From: Elusimicrobiota bacterium | GTDB taxonomy: Bacteria > Elusimicrobiota > Elusimicrobia > Elusimicrobiales > UBA9959 | Assembly: GCA_003482905.1 (NCBI GenBank) | Contig: DMXM01000039.1 | Coordinates: 8,272-72,271 of the forward strand | Reading direction: 5' to 3' | Length of the DNA stretch: 64,000 nucleotides | In this document: one piece after another, positions 34,565 to 42,922 of the stretch | Numbering within the stretch: the first letter of the stretch is position 1 | Layout: every line of letters starts with the position of its first letter | Translations under genes and position numbers: made by a program | Notes under the pieces: generated by a model | Told to the model about the DNA's origin: nothing | Databases searched by the model: none | The model's input: the letters and a program-made list of their open reading frames with translations, nothing else

Positions 34565-35425
34565 ATGCCATTCAAACCGGCAAAAAAGCAGTTCATACTC
34601 CGAAAGCAGATAGATATAAAGGACGCCGCCTTCGTGGTGGTCCCGGTTCCGTACGAAAAGACGACCTCCTACGGCCGGGGCACCAGGCGCGGCCCGGCCG
34701 CCGTCATAGACGCCTCCCGCCAGCTGGAGCTGTGGGACGAGGAAACCGGGACCGAAACCTGGAAAAAAGGCATATTCACCACCCAACCCGTGAATTGCGC
34801 CCTGCCGGAGAATAAATTCTTCCCGGCCCTGGAGTGGACGGTGGAGGACCTGCTTTCCTCCTGCAAGGCGCGGCCCTTCTTTATAGGCGGGGAGCACAGC
34901 GTTACGCAGGCGCTGCTGCCGCCCTTCATCAGGCGCCACAAGAACCTCTCCATACTCCATTTTGACGCCCACGCGGACCTGCGCGTTTCCTACGAAGGCT
35001 CAAAACACAGCCATGCCTGCGCCGTTTACCCGGCTTCGCGCACCAATAAGGTGGTACAGGTGGGCATACGCAGCATAGGCGCGGACGAGCGGCAGTTCCA
35101 CAATGCCGGCAATGTCAAAACGCACCTGATGCATGAAAACCTGAACTTTGCTAAACTGGAGAGGGATATACTGAGGGAACTGACGGACACGGTGTACCTG
35201 ACCATAGACGTGGACGGTTTCGACCCCTCGGTGATGCCGGGCACCGGCACCCCGCAGCCGGGCGGCTTTCAGTGGCATGACGCCATGAAGTTGTTCAAAG
35301 CCGTCTGTAGCAGGAAGAAAGTGGTGGGCGTGGACGTGGTGGAGGTGGCGCCCCTGAAGGGCTCCCCCCTCACCGAGTTCAACGCCGCCAAGCTGATATA
35401 CCGCCTGATGGGGTACCTCGGCTGA
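34565..35425 (+). CDS. speB: Agmatinase
   Basis: This 286-residue ureohydrolase holds the dinuclear manganese ligands in 'FIGGEHSVTQ', 'ILHFDAHADLR' and 'LTIDVDGFDPS'. The agmatinase-like 'VMPGTGTPQPGGFQWHDAM' separates it from arginase and formiminoglutamase. It hydrolyses agmatine to putrescine and urea. It begins 38 bases after pdaD and probably shares its transcript, with AAGGGA just before the ATG. It feeds putrescine to homospermidine synthase. Confidence 0.93.
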   Translation: MPFKPAKKQFILRKQIDIKDAAFVVVPVPYEKTTSYGRGTRRGPAAVIDASRQLELWDEETGTETWKKGIFTTQPVNCALPENKFFPALEWTVEDLLSSCKARPFFIGGEHSVTQALLPPFIRRHKNLSILHFDAHADLRVSYEGSKHSHACAVYPASRTNKVVQVGIRSIGADERQFHNAGNVKTHLMHENLNFAKLERDILRELTDTVYLTIDVDGFDPSVMPGTGTPQPGGFQWHDAMKLFKAVCSRKKVVGVDVVEVAPLKGSPLTEFNAAKLIYRLMGYLG

Positions 35426-35463
35426 AAAAGATCTGTAAAGGTAAAAAATCAAGGAGAATTAAA

Positions 35464-35709
35464 ATGGCGAACCCTAAATTCATGAAGCCAGTGCAGCCTG
35501 ACGCGGACCTGGCGGCGGTGGTAGGCAGCACCCCCATCCCCCGGACCGAGATCATAAAGAAGATGTGGGATTATATAAAGGCGAAGGGCCTGCAGGACAA
35601 GGTCAACAAGCGCAACATCAACGCCGACGCGACCCTGCTTAAACTGTTCGGAAAGCCCCAGGTCACGATGTTCGAACTGGCCGGCATTATCTCCAAGCAC
35701 GTGAAATAA
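35464..35709 (+). CDS. Small SWIB/MDM2-domain protein
   Basis: This 81-residue protein is a stand-alone SWIB fold: 'TEIIKKMWDYIKAKGLQDKVNKRNINADATLLKLFGKPQVTMFELAGIISKHV' matches the signature of SWIB domains in eukaryotic chromatin-remodelling subunits and in chlamydial topoisomerase and free SWIB proteins. The role in bacteria is unclear; a nucleoid or DNA-condensation function has been suggested for Chlamydia. AAGGAG precedes the start, 38 bases after speB, and a terminator follows, so it may be the last gene of the polyamine transcript. The pairing with polyamines, also DNA-condensing agents, is suggestive only. Confidence 0.9.
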   Translation: MANPKFMKPVQPDADLAAVVGSTPIPRTEIIKKMWDYIKAKGLQDKVNKRNINADATLLKLFGKPQVTMFELAGIISKHVK

Positions 35710-35728
35710 GCGACCGTCCCGCAAAGTC

Positions 35729-35762
35729 AAAGGGCTTCCCGTTAACCCGGGAGGCCCTTTTT
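35729..35762 (+). terminator. Intrinsic terminator after the SWIB gene
   Basis: AAAGGGCTTCCCG pairs with CGGGAGGCCCTTT (12 of 13 positions) around a short loop, followed by TT and a further short T-rich run. Confidence 0.75.
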
Positions 35763-35776
35763 ATTCTCACAGCCAC

Positions 35777-35915
35777 GCAGGCCAGACACGGCGACCGGAA
35801 CGCAAAAACGGCGTCGCGCACACCGTGCGCGCGCCTCCCGCTCTCGGCCTCGGCGCTTATGCAAGCCTCGGCCTCCGAGAGGGTTTTGCTAACCCGGTCA
35901 CCGTATCCGGCCCGC
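35777..35915 (-). ncRNA. Candidate structured RNA element, copy A (same family as 55630-55803)
   Basis: Read on the minus strand, the ends form a 22-bp helix with no mismatch (35915-35894 with 35798-35777). Four of the pairs are G-U, which would be mismatches on the other strand, so the minus strand is the likely sense. Inside are the blocks CCGGGTTAGCAAAACC, GCTTGCATAAGCG (hairpin with GCAT loop), GCACGGTGTGC (hairpin with GGT loop) and TTTTGCGTTCCGG, all identical in copy B, while the flanking stem sequences differ. It starts three bases after the glgB stop, in the same direction, and could be the end of that transcript or a separate RNA. It resembles no RNA family I can name. Confidence 0.6.
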
Positions 35916-35918
35916 AGG

Positions 35919-37829
35919 TTACTCGGTGCACTTGAGGAAAATGATGGAAAGCGGCGGGAGGGTAAGCAGAAGGGAATATGGCCGCCCGTGCGTGGGAACG
36001 GCTTCGGCCGGCACACCGCCCATGTTGCCCATGCCGCTGCCCCTGTAGGTCACGGCGTCGCTGTTAAGGATCTCATTCCAGAAACCGCCGCGCGGCACGC
36101 CCACGCGGTAGCCGTGGCGCGGCACAGAGGTAAAATTACACACCGCCAGGATAGCGTCGCCCGGTTTTTCCCCGCGCCTCAGGAAAGCCGTCACGCTCTG
36201 CTGCGAATCGTTGGCGTCTATCCACTCGAAGCCCGCCGGATTGCAGTTGAGCTCGTGTAGCGCTGGCTGGGCGCGGTAGAAAGCGTTCAGGTCGCTCACC
36301 CATTTCTGCATGCCAGCGTGCGGGCCTTGCCCCGCCAGGTGCCAGTCCAGGCTGCGGTCGTGGTTCCACTCGTCCCACTGCGCGAATTCGCCGCCCATGA
36401 ACATAAGCTTCTGCCCGGGCTGGGCGTACATGAACCCGTAGAGCAGCCTGAGGTTGGCGAACTTCTGCCAGGAGTCGCCCGCCATCTTGGTGAGCATGGA
36501 GCCCTTCCCGTGCGCCACCTCGTCGTGGGACAGAGGCAGCACGAAGTTCTCGCCGAAGGCGTAGATCATGCGGAAAGTAAGGTTATTGTGGTGATACTTG
36601 CGGTACACGGGGTCCCGGGAAAAATACTCCAGCGTGTCGTGCATCCAGCCCATATCCCACTTAAGGCCGAAACCGAGCCCGCCCAGGTGCGTGGGCCGGG
36701 ACACCATGGGCCAGGACGTGGATTCCTCGGCGTAGGTCTGCGTGTCGGGATAATTCTCGTAGACCACCCGGTTGAACTGCTTCAGGAATGCTATGGCCTC
36801 CAGGTTCTCGTTGCCGCCGTGCTTATTGGCCACCCATTCGCCGTCCTTGCGCGAATAATCCAGATACAGCATGGAGGCCACCGCGTCCACGCGCAGGCCG
36901 TCGGCGTGATATTTGTCCAGCCAGAACATGGCGCTGCTCAGGAGAAAGCTTTTGACCTCGTTGCGGCCGAAGTTGAAAATGGAGCTTTTCCAATCCGGAT
37001 GGAAACCCTGCCTGGGGTCGGCGTGCTCATAGAGGTGCGTGCCGTCGAAATAGGCCAGGCCGTGCGCGTCGGCCGGGAAATGCGCCGGCACCCAGTCCAA
37101 TATTACGCCTATGCCCGCCTGGTGCAGGCTGTCCACCAGGAACATAAAATCCGCAGGTCCGCCGTAGCGGCTGGTGGGGGCGAAGTACCCGGTGGTCTGG
37201 TAGCCCCAGGAACCGTAAAAGGGATGCTCGGTAACCGGCATCAGTTCCACATGGGAGAAACCGAGTTGCTTAACATACTCGGGCAGCTGCTCCGCCATTT
37301 CCCGGTAGGTCAGCGGCCGGTCGGCTTCTTCTGGTACGCGCCGCCAGGACCCCAGGTGGACTTCATAAATTGAAACCGGGCTTTTAAGCCCGTTCACCTT
37401 GCCGCGGGTCTTCATCCATTCGCCGTCGCCCCAGACATAGTCAAGCGAACCGACAACGGACGCGGTTTTGGGAGGGACCTCGGCGGCAATGGCCATGGGA
37501 TCGGCTTTTTCAGCGACGAAGTCCTTATAGCGCGAAACAATGCGGTATTTATAATTATGCCCCCGCCTGACCCCGGGGATAAACCCTTCCCAGATGCCAG
37601 ATTGCCCGCGCTGGCGCAGGGCGTCTTTGGTTTTGCTCCAGGCGTTGAAGTCCCCCATCACGCACACTTCGCGCGCGTTGGGCGCCCATACGGCGAAATT
37701 CGTGCCTTCTTTGCCGCCGACTACCGCGGTGTGGGAGCCGAACTTCTCGTAAAGCCGCAGGTGGTTGCCCTCGTTAAAGAGGTAAACGTCCTGGTCGGTG
37801 AGGATATGGGCGTCGTTGGGTTTTGCCAT
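35919..37829 (-). CDS. glgB: 1,4-alpha-glucan branching enzyme
   Basis: This 636-residue GH13 enzyme introduces alpha-1,6 branches into glycogen. The CBM48 module is at the N-terminus ('FAVWAPNAREVCVMGDFNAWSK'). The (beta/alpha)8 barrel carries 'VILDWVPAHFPADAHGLAYFDGTHLYEH', the nucleophile strand 'DGLRVDAVASMLYLDYSRKDGEW', the acid/base 'TYAEESTSWP' and 'PLSHDEVAHGKGSML'. The C-terminal beta domain follows. It lacks the extra N-domain of E. coli GlgB and so matches the ~640-aa type. It stands alone without other glg genes. The promoter lies between it and the divergent rsmH; AAGGA precedes the start. Confidence 0.96.
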   Translation of the reverse strand: MAKPNDAHILTDQDVYLFNEGNHLRLYEKFGSHTAVVGGKEGTNFAVWAPNAREVCVMGDFNAWSKTKDALRQRGQSGIWEGFIPGVRRGHNYKYRIVSRYKDFVAEKADPMAIAAEVPPKTASVVGSLDYVWGDGEWMKTRGKVNGLKSPVSIYEVHLGSWRRVPEEADRPLTYREMAEQLPEYVKQLGFSHVELMPVTEHPFYGSWGYQTTGYFAPTSRYGGPADFMFLVDSLHQAGIGVILDWVPAHFPADAHGLAYFDGTHLYEHADPRQGFHPDWKSSIFNFGRNEVKSFLLSSAMFWLDKYHADGLRVDAVASMLYLDYSRKDGEWVANKHGGNENLEAIAFLKQFNRVVYENYPDTQTYAEESTSWPMVSRPTHLGGLGFGLKWDMGWMHDTLEYFSRDPVYRKYHHNNLTFRMIYAFGENFVLPLSHDEVAHGKGSMLTKMAGDSWQKFANLRLLYGFMYAQPGQKLMFMGGEFAQWDEWNHDRSLDWHLAGQGPHAGMQKWVSDLNAFYRAQPALHELNCNPAGFEWIDANDSQQSVTAFLRRGEKPGDAILAVCNFTSVPRHGYRVGVPRGGFWNEILNSDAVTYRGSGMGNMGGVPAEAVPTHGRPYSLLLTLPPLSIIFLKCTE

Positions 37830-37873
37830 AAGGTCCTTAAAGGATATACAATCCGCAACGGCCCGTCAAAGGG

Positions 37874-37903
37874 TTGACCGGCCGACGGGATTATGGGTAC
37901 TAT
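37874..37903 (+). promoter_or_regulatory. Promoter of rsmH
   Basis: TTGACC (37874-37879), an 18-base spacer and TACTAT (37898-37903), with the ATG at 37915. The leader would be only about five bases with no Shine-Dalgarno. Confidence 0.5.
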
Positions 37904-37914
37904 TTATTCACTCT

Positions 37915-38976
37915 ATGACGGAAGAAGCTCCCAAACCGCACAAACGCCGCGTCCGCTATTCCGGAAAGAATCCGCGCCGGTTCGACCAGAAGTACAAGGA
38001 ACTGGACCCTGAGAAATACGCCCAGGCCGCGGCGCACATCATCGCCAAGGGGCAGACCCCGGCCGGCACCCACCGGCCCATCTGCGTAAAAGAGATTCTG
38101 GAGATCCTGGCCCCGAAGCCCGGGGCTATCTGCCTGGACGCCACGCTTGGCTACGGCGGCCACGCCAGGGAAATAATTTCAAGGATATTGCCGGGCGGTA
38201 AACTTTTTGCCGTGGACGTGGACCCGGTAGAACTTCCCAAGACCGAAGCCCGCCTGCGGGCGCTGGGCTACGGACCGGACGTTTTTATACCGCGCAAGAT
38301 GAATTTTGCCGGGATAATGGCGCTGGCGTCGGAAGCCGGCGGCGGTTTCGACTGCGTGCTGGCGGACCTGGGGGTTTCGTCGATGCAGCTGGACAACCCG
38401 GAGCGCGGATTTACCTACAAGGCGGACGGGCCGCTGGACCTGCGCCTTAACCCGGAGCGCGGGCGCCCGGTTTCCGATATGCTGAAGTCCGTTACGGCCG
38501 AAGCGCTTGAAAAAATACTTTTCGATTACGCCGACGAGCCGCACGCCAGGACCATAGCGCGCGCAATTAAGGAAAGCCCCGTACCGGTAACGACTACGGC
38601 CGCGCTGGCCAAGACGGTACGCGAGAGGCTTAAAGCGGCCCACGCCAAGCTGGACGAAGAGATCATCAGGAAATCCCTGCAGCGCACGTTCATGGCGCTG
38701 CGTATAGCTGTGAACGAAGAGTTGAGCGTGCTGGACCGTTTTCTGGATATCCTGCCCTGGTGCCTGAAACCGGGCGGCCGCGCGGCCATCCTTACTTTCC
38801 ACTCGGGCGAAGACCGCCGGGTCAAAAAATCATTCGCGCGCGGCGAAGAGGCGGGCATCTACTCCAGCATAGCCCCCACCCCCATCCGCCCCAGCGCCGA
38901 AGAGCGCCACGGCAACCCCCGCTCCGCCTGCGCCAAACTCCGCTGGGCCATCCGCTCCGCCAAGCCAGTACAGTAG
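37915..38976 (+). CDS. rsmH: 16S rRNA m4C1402 N4-methyltransferase
   Basis: This 353-residue enzyme methylates N4 of C1402 in the ribosomal decoding centre. Signature stretches are 'HRPICVKEILEILAPKPGAICLDATLGYGGHAREI' (SAM site), 'DCVLADLGVSSMQLDNPERGFTYKADGPLDLRLNP', 'LQRTFMALRIAVNEEL' and 'LTFHSGEDRRVKKSF'. An N-terminal extension of about 45 basic residues ('KPHKRRVRYSGKNPRRFDQKYKEL') precedes the usual start. The gene normally lies in the dcw cluster beside mraZ and ftsI; here it is isolated beside glgB. The longer frame from 37798 is rejected because it runs back into the glgB promoter. Confidence 0.95.
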   Translation: MTEEAPKPHKRRVRYSGKNPRRFDQKYKELDPEKYAQAAAHIIAKGQTPAGTHRPICVKEILEILAPKPGAICLDATLGYGGHAREIISRILPGGKLFAVDVDPVELPKTEARLRALGYGPDVFIPRKMNFAGIMALASEAGGGFDCVLADLGVSSMQLDNPERGFTYKADGPLDLRLNPERGRPVSDMLKSVTAEALEKILFDYADEPHARTIARAIKESPVPVTTTAALAKTVRERLKAAHAKLDEEIIRKSLQRTFMALRIAVNEELSVLDRFLDILPWCLKPGGRAAILTFHSGEDRRVKKSFARGEEAGIYSSIAPTPIRPSAEERHGNPRSACAKLRWAIRSAKPVQ

Positions 38977-38979
38977 AGA

Positions 38980-39273
38980 CTAAAGGAGCCAGGGGAGGGT
39001 TTGGCGGGCCAGGGAGAGGGCTTCTTCGGGGGTGGCGCAGCCGTCCGCGGGGCCGGAACGGGCGGGCTGCCACTCCATATCCAGCACCTTCTCGCTGAAA
39101 ACATCTTCCTGGAAGATATAGGTTTTGTCGGACCGGCGGCAGATGACCAGGCGGTGTTTGCCGTCCGGCGCGTAGACGGTTTTAACTACGGCGTCCACGG
39201 TAATATTCTCCGCCACGCCGAATAAAGCCAGGAAGCCGTTGAACAATTTAAGCGCCGGTGATCCGCCCGGCAT
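38980..39273 (-). CDS. Hypothetical protein coupled to the hydroxyacyl-CoA dehydrogenase
   Basis: This 97-residue protein of unknown function has no membrane span. Its start overlaps the stop of the upstream gene (TGATG at ~39275-39271), a sign of translational coupling, which argues that it is real. It looks like a small alpha/beta fold ('VVKTVYAPDGKHRLVICRRSDKTYIFQEDVFSEKVLDMEWQP', then a helical end). It converges on rsmH, the two stops being a few bases apart. Confidence 0.6.
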   Translation of the reverse strand: MPGGSPALKLFNGFLALFGVAENITVDAVVKTVYAPDGKHRLVICRRSDKTYIFQEDVFSEKVLDMEWQPARSGPADGCATPEEALSLARQTLPWLL

Positions 39274-40382
39274 CAGAAAGTATCCAGCTTGTCGAATTCC
39301 GAGACCGTCTTCTTGTCCATAGTCGTGCCGGCGTCGCGCAGATAGGCGAAGGGACCTTTGGGCCAGCCCATAGCCAGCTTCATGGCCGTCTCTATGTCGT
39401 ACTCGGAAGCCATCACCTCGGCCGCCAGGATCTTGGCCTCCTCTACCACCGGCCGCATGATTTCGGCGAAGATCTCTTCCTTCGAGACCTTCTTCAGGCC
39501 CAGGTATTTCACGAGGTTCGGCAGCACCGGGTTCTCCCCCACAATACGCCCCTCCTCGTAAATGTAGAAACCTATGGTGGACTTGCGGCCCAGCTGGCCG
39601 TACTGCACCAGCCGCAGCTCCATGGCCGAAGGCGCCAGCCGCTCCGGCTTGCCCAGCGCCGAGTGAATGAACTCAGAAGCGTTATAGTCGTAGTCCAGCC
39701 CGGCGAAATCCGCGGTCTCGAAAGGACCCATCGGCGCCTCAGCCATCTCTTTAAAGGCCGCGTCGATCTCGTGCGGACAGCCCTTGCCGGCGTCGAGCAG
39801 CCTGAAGGCCGCCAGGGTGAAAGGCCGCGTAAGGCGCTCCACTATCTGGCCGGGGTTGTCCTTAACTATCACCGGGGTCTTGCCTATCCTGCGCAGGAGG
39901 TTTGCGGCCGCCTCTATATATTCGTCCCCGACCGTGTCGGTGCGCACAATTTCCACCAGGGCGTTGGAGCGCACCGGCTTAACAAAGTGGAATCCCAGCG
40001 TGCGCTCCTTGGGCAGGTCCGTATAGCCTACAATGTCCTTGAGCGGCTGCACCGCGCAATGGGCCGCCACCACGCAGCCCGGCTCCAGATGCTCCTTAAG
40101 CTTTGAAAAATAAGCCCGGCGCTCCTCGGGGGATTTGGCGGCCGCCTCTATCACTATGTCGGCCCCCTTGAACTTGGCTATATCCTGTATGCCCTCTATA
40201 TTGGCCAGCAGCCCCTCCTTGCCTTCCTTCTTAAGGGACCAGCTTATCTTCGCCAGCGCCACGTTCAGGCTGTCCTTGAAATCGTCGTAAAGCCGCACCT
40301 GAAAGCCCTGCTTGAGAAATATCTCGGCCGCCCCAGCCCCGGTGGGGTCCGCGCCCATTATGCCTATAGCGTTAATTTCCAT
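39273..40382 (-). CDS. Atypical 3-hydroxyacyl-CoA dehydrogenase
   Basis: This 369-residue NAD(P) Rossmann protein has both family domains. The dinucleotide motif is altered ('IGIMGADPTGAGAAEIF' for GxGxMG). The catalytic region reads 'LGFHFVKPVRSNALVEIVR', keeping the His and Glu dyad but with Lys where HFFNP has Asn. 'VKDNPGQIVERLTRPF' replaces the usual PGFIVNR. The C-terminal domain is complete ('GKPERLAPSAMELRLVQYGQLGRKSTIGFYIYEEG', 'EYDIETAMKLAMGWPKGPFAYLRDAG'). It may therefore use a different acyl substrate, or be a hydroxyacyl/hydroxyacid variant. It lies 44 bases after the membrane protein gene, in the xerD operon. Confidence 0.82.
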   Translation of the reverse strand: MEINAIGIMGADPTGAGAAEIFLKQGFQVRLYDDFKDSLNVALAKISWSLKKEGKEGLLANIEGIQDIAKFKGADIVIEAAAKSPEERRAYFSKLKEHLEPGCVVAAHCAVQPLKDIVGYTDLPKERTLGFHFVKPVRSNALVEIVRTDTVGDEYIEAAANLLRRIGKTPVIVKDNPGQIVERLTRPFTLAAFRLLDAGKGCPHEIDAAFKEMAEAPMGPFETADFAGLDYDYNASEFIHSALGKPERLAPSAMELRLVQYGQLGRKSTIGFYIYEEGRIVGENPVLPNLVKYLGLKKVSKEEIFAEIMRPVVEEAKILAAEVMASEYDIETAMKLAMGWPKGPFAYLRDAGTTMDKKTVSEFDKLDTF

Positions 40383-40426
40383 TTTTAAACTCCATTATTG
40401 ACCCCGTCGCCGCAGGACAGGGGGCG

Positions 40427-41980
40427 TTACGCCACTTTTACGTCCTCGAGCCGCACTATGCCGTCCTTGTTGACCACTATGCGGATGCGTTCGTAATGTA
40501 TAGTCACGTGCTCATCCCGGTCATAGTAGGTGTATTTGATGACCATGTTAAGATGGTACACCCTCGCGCAGGCCGCCACAAGAATATCGCCGGTGGCCGG
40601 GTCGATATAGGGATAATCCACGGAGGCGTCGTCGGCCTGCGCTATCAATTCGCGTATATTGAAGCGCATGATATCGTTCAGGTCGCGGCGGCGCTCGTGG
40701 GACTTTATGATGACCTCGGGATACAGCACTATCTCTTTCTTGTACTTGAAGACGCGCTCCGGCTTGCCTTCCTCGTCCACGGAAGTGATATTGTCCAGGC
40801 GGCGCAGGCGGGCGATGCCGGGCGGAATATCCCTGTCGGAGAGGAAAGTGAAAGCCTCTTTGAGCAGGCCTATGCGCTCGCCGCCTCCGGAGGAGTCGAG
40901 AATGTCTATCTTGCGGTCGGAGATCCAGCGGGTAAGGCTTTTGGAGAACAGCAGCTTCAGCCAGTCCTTTATGCGGTCCTTGAAAACATAGCTTATTACC
41001 ACCGCCAGCACGAAAGGCATGCTGTTCATGGCGTAGCGGCTCTGGAAATAAAGAGTGACCAGCACCGCGAACAGCATGGCCGCGCCGGCGGCCAGGCCGA
41101 AGAACACCTGGGTCAGCCCTTCCCATTCCGAAAATTCGGCCTTGAGGTAGAGCACGCCGGAGATGAATTTCTTCAGCACGCCGCGGCGGTAGATCAGAAC
41201 TTCGTTGGTGGAGCCAGGCACCATTACCGACGGGTATTTCATCGCCTGGCGGTAGCGGTTCTGGGCGGTCACAATGCCCAGCAGGCCCCGCTCCACGTCC
41301 TCAAAACGCGCCCTGGCGCCGGGATTGTTCCTGAGCGCCTCCACCAGCAGGGTCAGGTATTCCTCGAGTATCAGGCTCACGTACTCGTCGAAAAAGGCCG
41401 CCGTTTCCCTGACCTTGAGCGGCACGGCGGGGTCGGAGAGTTCGGCCTTCAGCGAGGCCAGCGCCGTCTCCAGGTTCTTCAGATCCCCCAGGAAATTCTC
41501 TAGCCCCTCTCCTACGAAAAGCCTGCGCTGCGCCGCGGGCACGGCCGCGCCATAGGTGGCCAGTCCGCCCACGAAGATCTTCACGTAATCGCGGATCTCG
41601 CCGCGTATTATGCAGCCCAGCAGGCGCAGCTCGTTACAGATATTTACGGCGAGCGCCTGGTCACCCGCCCCGGAAAGCACCTTGGAAAGATCCTCGCGCA
41701 CCCGGTTGAGCGGCGAGGTTTTAAGGGACGGGTCGCAGAGCTTGCCCAGGCTCATCTTAGGCGTACGGAACCGGATGTAGCGCTGGCTGGAGTTGTAAAA
41801 TTTTTCCTTATTGTAGTTGTGCGGGCCGACGTTGAGCGCGCGCGGCACGAAGAAATAGGTCTCCACCTCGTAGGAGCTCCGGGCCGCCGCGTCCAGGTCG
41901 ATGTCCAGCTTGATCTCGAAGCGGTGTTTGTCGTGCAGCTTTATGCGCGAATCCAAAATATCGTTCTGGTCTTCTATCAT
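40427..41980 (-). CDS. Conserved-looking membrane protein of unknown function
   Basis: This 517-residue protein has two adjacent transmembrane helices near residues ~300-345 ('VFFGLAAGAAMLFAVLVTLYF', 'MNSMPFVLAVVISYVF'). They are flanked by large soluble domains rich in charged residues, with no signal peptide. Features such as 'YFFVPRALNVGPHNYNKEKFY' and 'DRDEHVTIHYERIRIVVNKDGIVRLEDVKVA' show no catalytic motif I can name. It starts 9 bases after xerD and precedes the dehydrogenase, so all are probably one transcript. I do not recognise the family. Confidence 0.75.
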   Translation of the reverse strand: MIEDQNDILDSRIKLHDKHRFEIKLDIDLDAAARSSYEVETYFFVPRALNVGPHNYNKEKFYNSSQRYIRFRTPKMSLGKLCDPSLKTSPLNRVREDLSKVLSGAGDQALAVNICNELRLLGCIIRGEIRDYVKIFVGGLATYGAAVPAAQRRLFVGEGLENFLGDLKNLETALASLKAELSDPAVPLKVRETAAFFDEYVSLILEEYLTLLVEALRNNPGARARFEDVERGLLGIVTAQNRYRQAMKYPSVMVPGSTNEVLIYRRGVLKKFISGVLYLKAEFSEWEGLTQVFFGLAAGAAMLFAVLVTLYFQSRYAMNSMPFVLAVVISYVFKDRIKDWLKLLFSKSLTRWISDRKIDILDSSGGGERIGLLKEAFTFLSDRDIPPGIARLRRLDNITSVDEEGKPERVFKYKKEIVLYPEVIIKSHERRRDLNDIMRFNIRELIAQADDASVDYPYIDPATGDILVAACARVYHLNMVIKYTYYDRDEHVTIHYERIRIVVNKDGIVRLEDVKVA

Positions 41981-41989
41981 AGTTTACGT

Positions 41990-42877
41990 TTATTTATCCG
42001 GGTGGTATTTTTCGTGCGCCCGTTTAACGTCTCCCTTGTCTATGTGCGCGTAGATCTGCGTGGTATTAAGGCTGGCGTGGCCCAGCATCTCCTGCACGGA
42101 GCGCAGGTCCGCGCCGCCCTGCACCAGATGGCTGGCGAAGGTATGCCTGAACAGGTGCGGGTGGGGCTTTATCTCCACCCCCGCCTCGCGGCCGTACGCC
42201 ACTATGTCCTTCCACATCTGCACGCGGCTCAGTTTCTTGCCGGAGCGGTTGAGGAACAGCTCGTCCGAAACCGCCTGCCCGCCGAACTTCTGCTGCCTTG
42301 AGGAAAGGTAATCCTTAAGGCGCGTAAGGGCCGCGGCGTTTACCGGCACCATCCGCTCTTTGGCGCCCTTGCCGAACACCCGCAACCAGCCCTGCTGAAA
42401 ATTCACGGATTCCAGCCGCAGGCCCAGCAGTTCCGACACCCTTATCCCCGAGGCGTAAAGCAGCTCTATAGCGGCGGCGGCCCGCATTTTAGCGAAGGCC
42501 TCGCCGGACGGATAGCCCAGGAGTTTTTCCATGTCCCGCGGCCTCATAAAGCGCGGCACCTTGCGCGGCAGCTTGGGGGCCCTGAAATTGGCCGTCGGAT
42601 CCTTGACCGCCTTCCCCTCCAGGCGCAGATAGCGGTAAAAAGAGCGCAGGGCCTCCGTCTTGCGGAATATGGACGCCGGCCCCAGGCCTTTTTCCTTCTT
42701 TAAGGACCAGAGGTACGCTTCTATGAACGGCGCCTCGGCGCAAGCCGGATCGGTCTTCCTGGCTTCGCAATAAACCAGAAAGGCGTCCGTGTCCCCGGCA
42801 TAGGCCAGGCAGGTGTTGCGCGCCAGCCCCCGCTCCATGCCGAGATGCCGCGAAAAGTCAGCCGCTAATGGACGCAT
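41990..42877 (-). CDS. xerD: Tyrosine recombinase XerD/XerC
   Basis: This 295-residue site-specific recombinase has all catalytic residues: Arg146 ('YASGIRVSELLGL'), Lys170 ('VFGKGAKERMVP'), His241/Arg244 ('HPHLFRHTFASHL'), His267 ('MLGHASLNTTQIYAH') and the nucleophile Tyr276. The N-terminal SAM-like core-binding domain is intact. Size and the 'HASLNTTQIYAH' ending are typical of chromosomal Xer proteins that resolve dimers at dif, not of phage integrases. XerC and XerD cannot be told apart here. No other mobile-element gene is nearby, which supports a housekeeping role. Confidence 0.9.
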   Translation of the reverse strand: MRPLAADFSRHLGMERGLARNTCLAYAGDTDAFLVYCEARKTDPACAEAPFIEAYLWSLKKEKGLGPASIFRKTEALRSFYRYLRLEGKAVKDPTANFRAPKLPRKVPRFMRPRDMEKLLGYPSGEAFAKMRAAAAIELLYASGIRVSELLGLRLESVNFQQGWLRVFGKGAKERMVPVNAAALTRLKDYLSSRQQKFGGQAVSDELFLNRSGKKLSRVQMWKDIVAYGREAGVEIKPHPHLFRHTFASHLVQGGADLRSVQEMLGHASLNTTQIYAHIDKGDVKRAHEKYHPDK

Positions 42878-42922
42878 TTATCCATATATTACCACTTCAG
42901 GGTTCGGCCGCATAGACGTACA

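Noticed and set aside
35687..36016. 109-codon minus-strand frame over RNA copy A
   Set aside because: Starts inside glgB out of frame and crosses the structured element and a terminator.
41990..42877. xerD as a sign of an integrated element
   Set aside because: Chromosomal Xer-type length and motifs, no attachment repeats, phage or transposition genes nearby, and same base composition as the neighbours.
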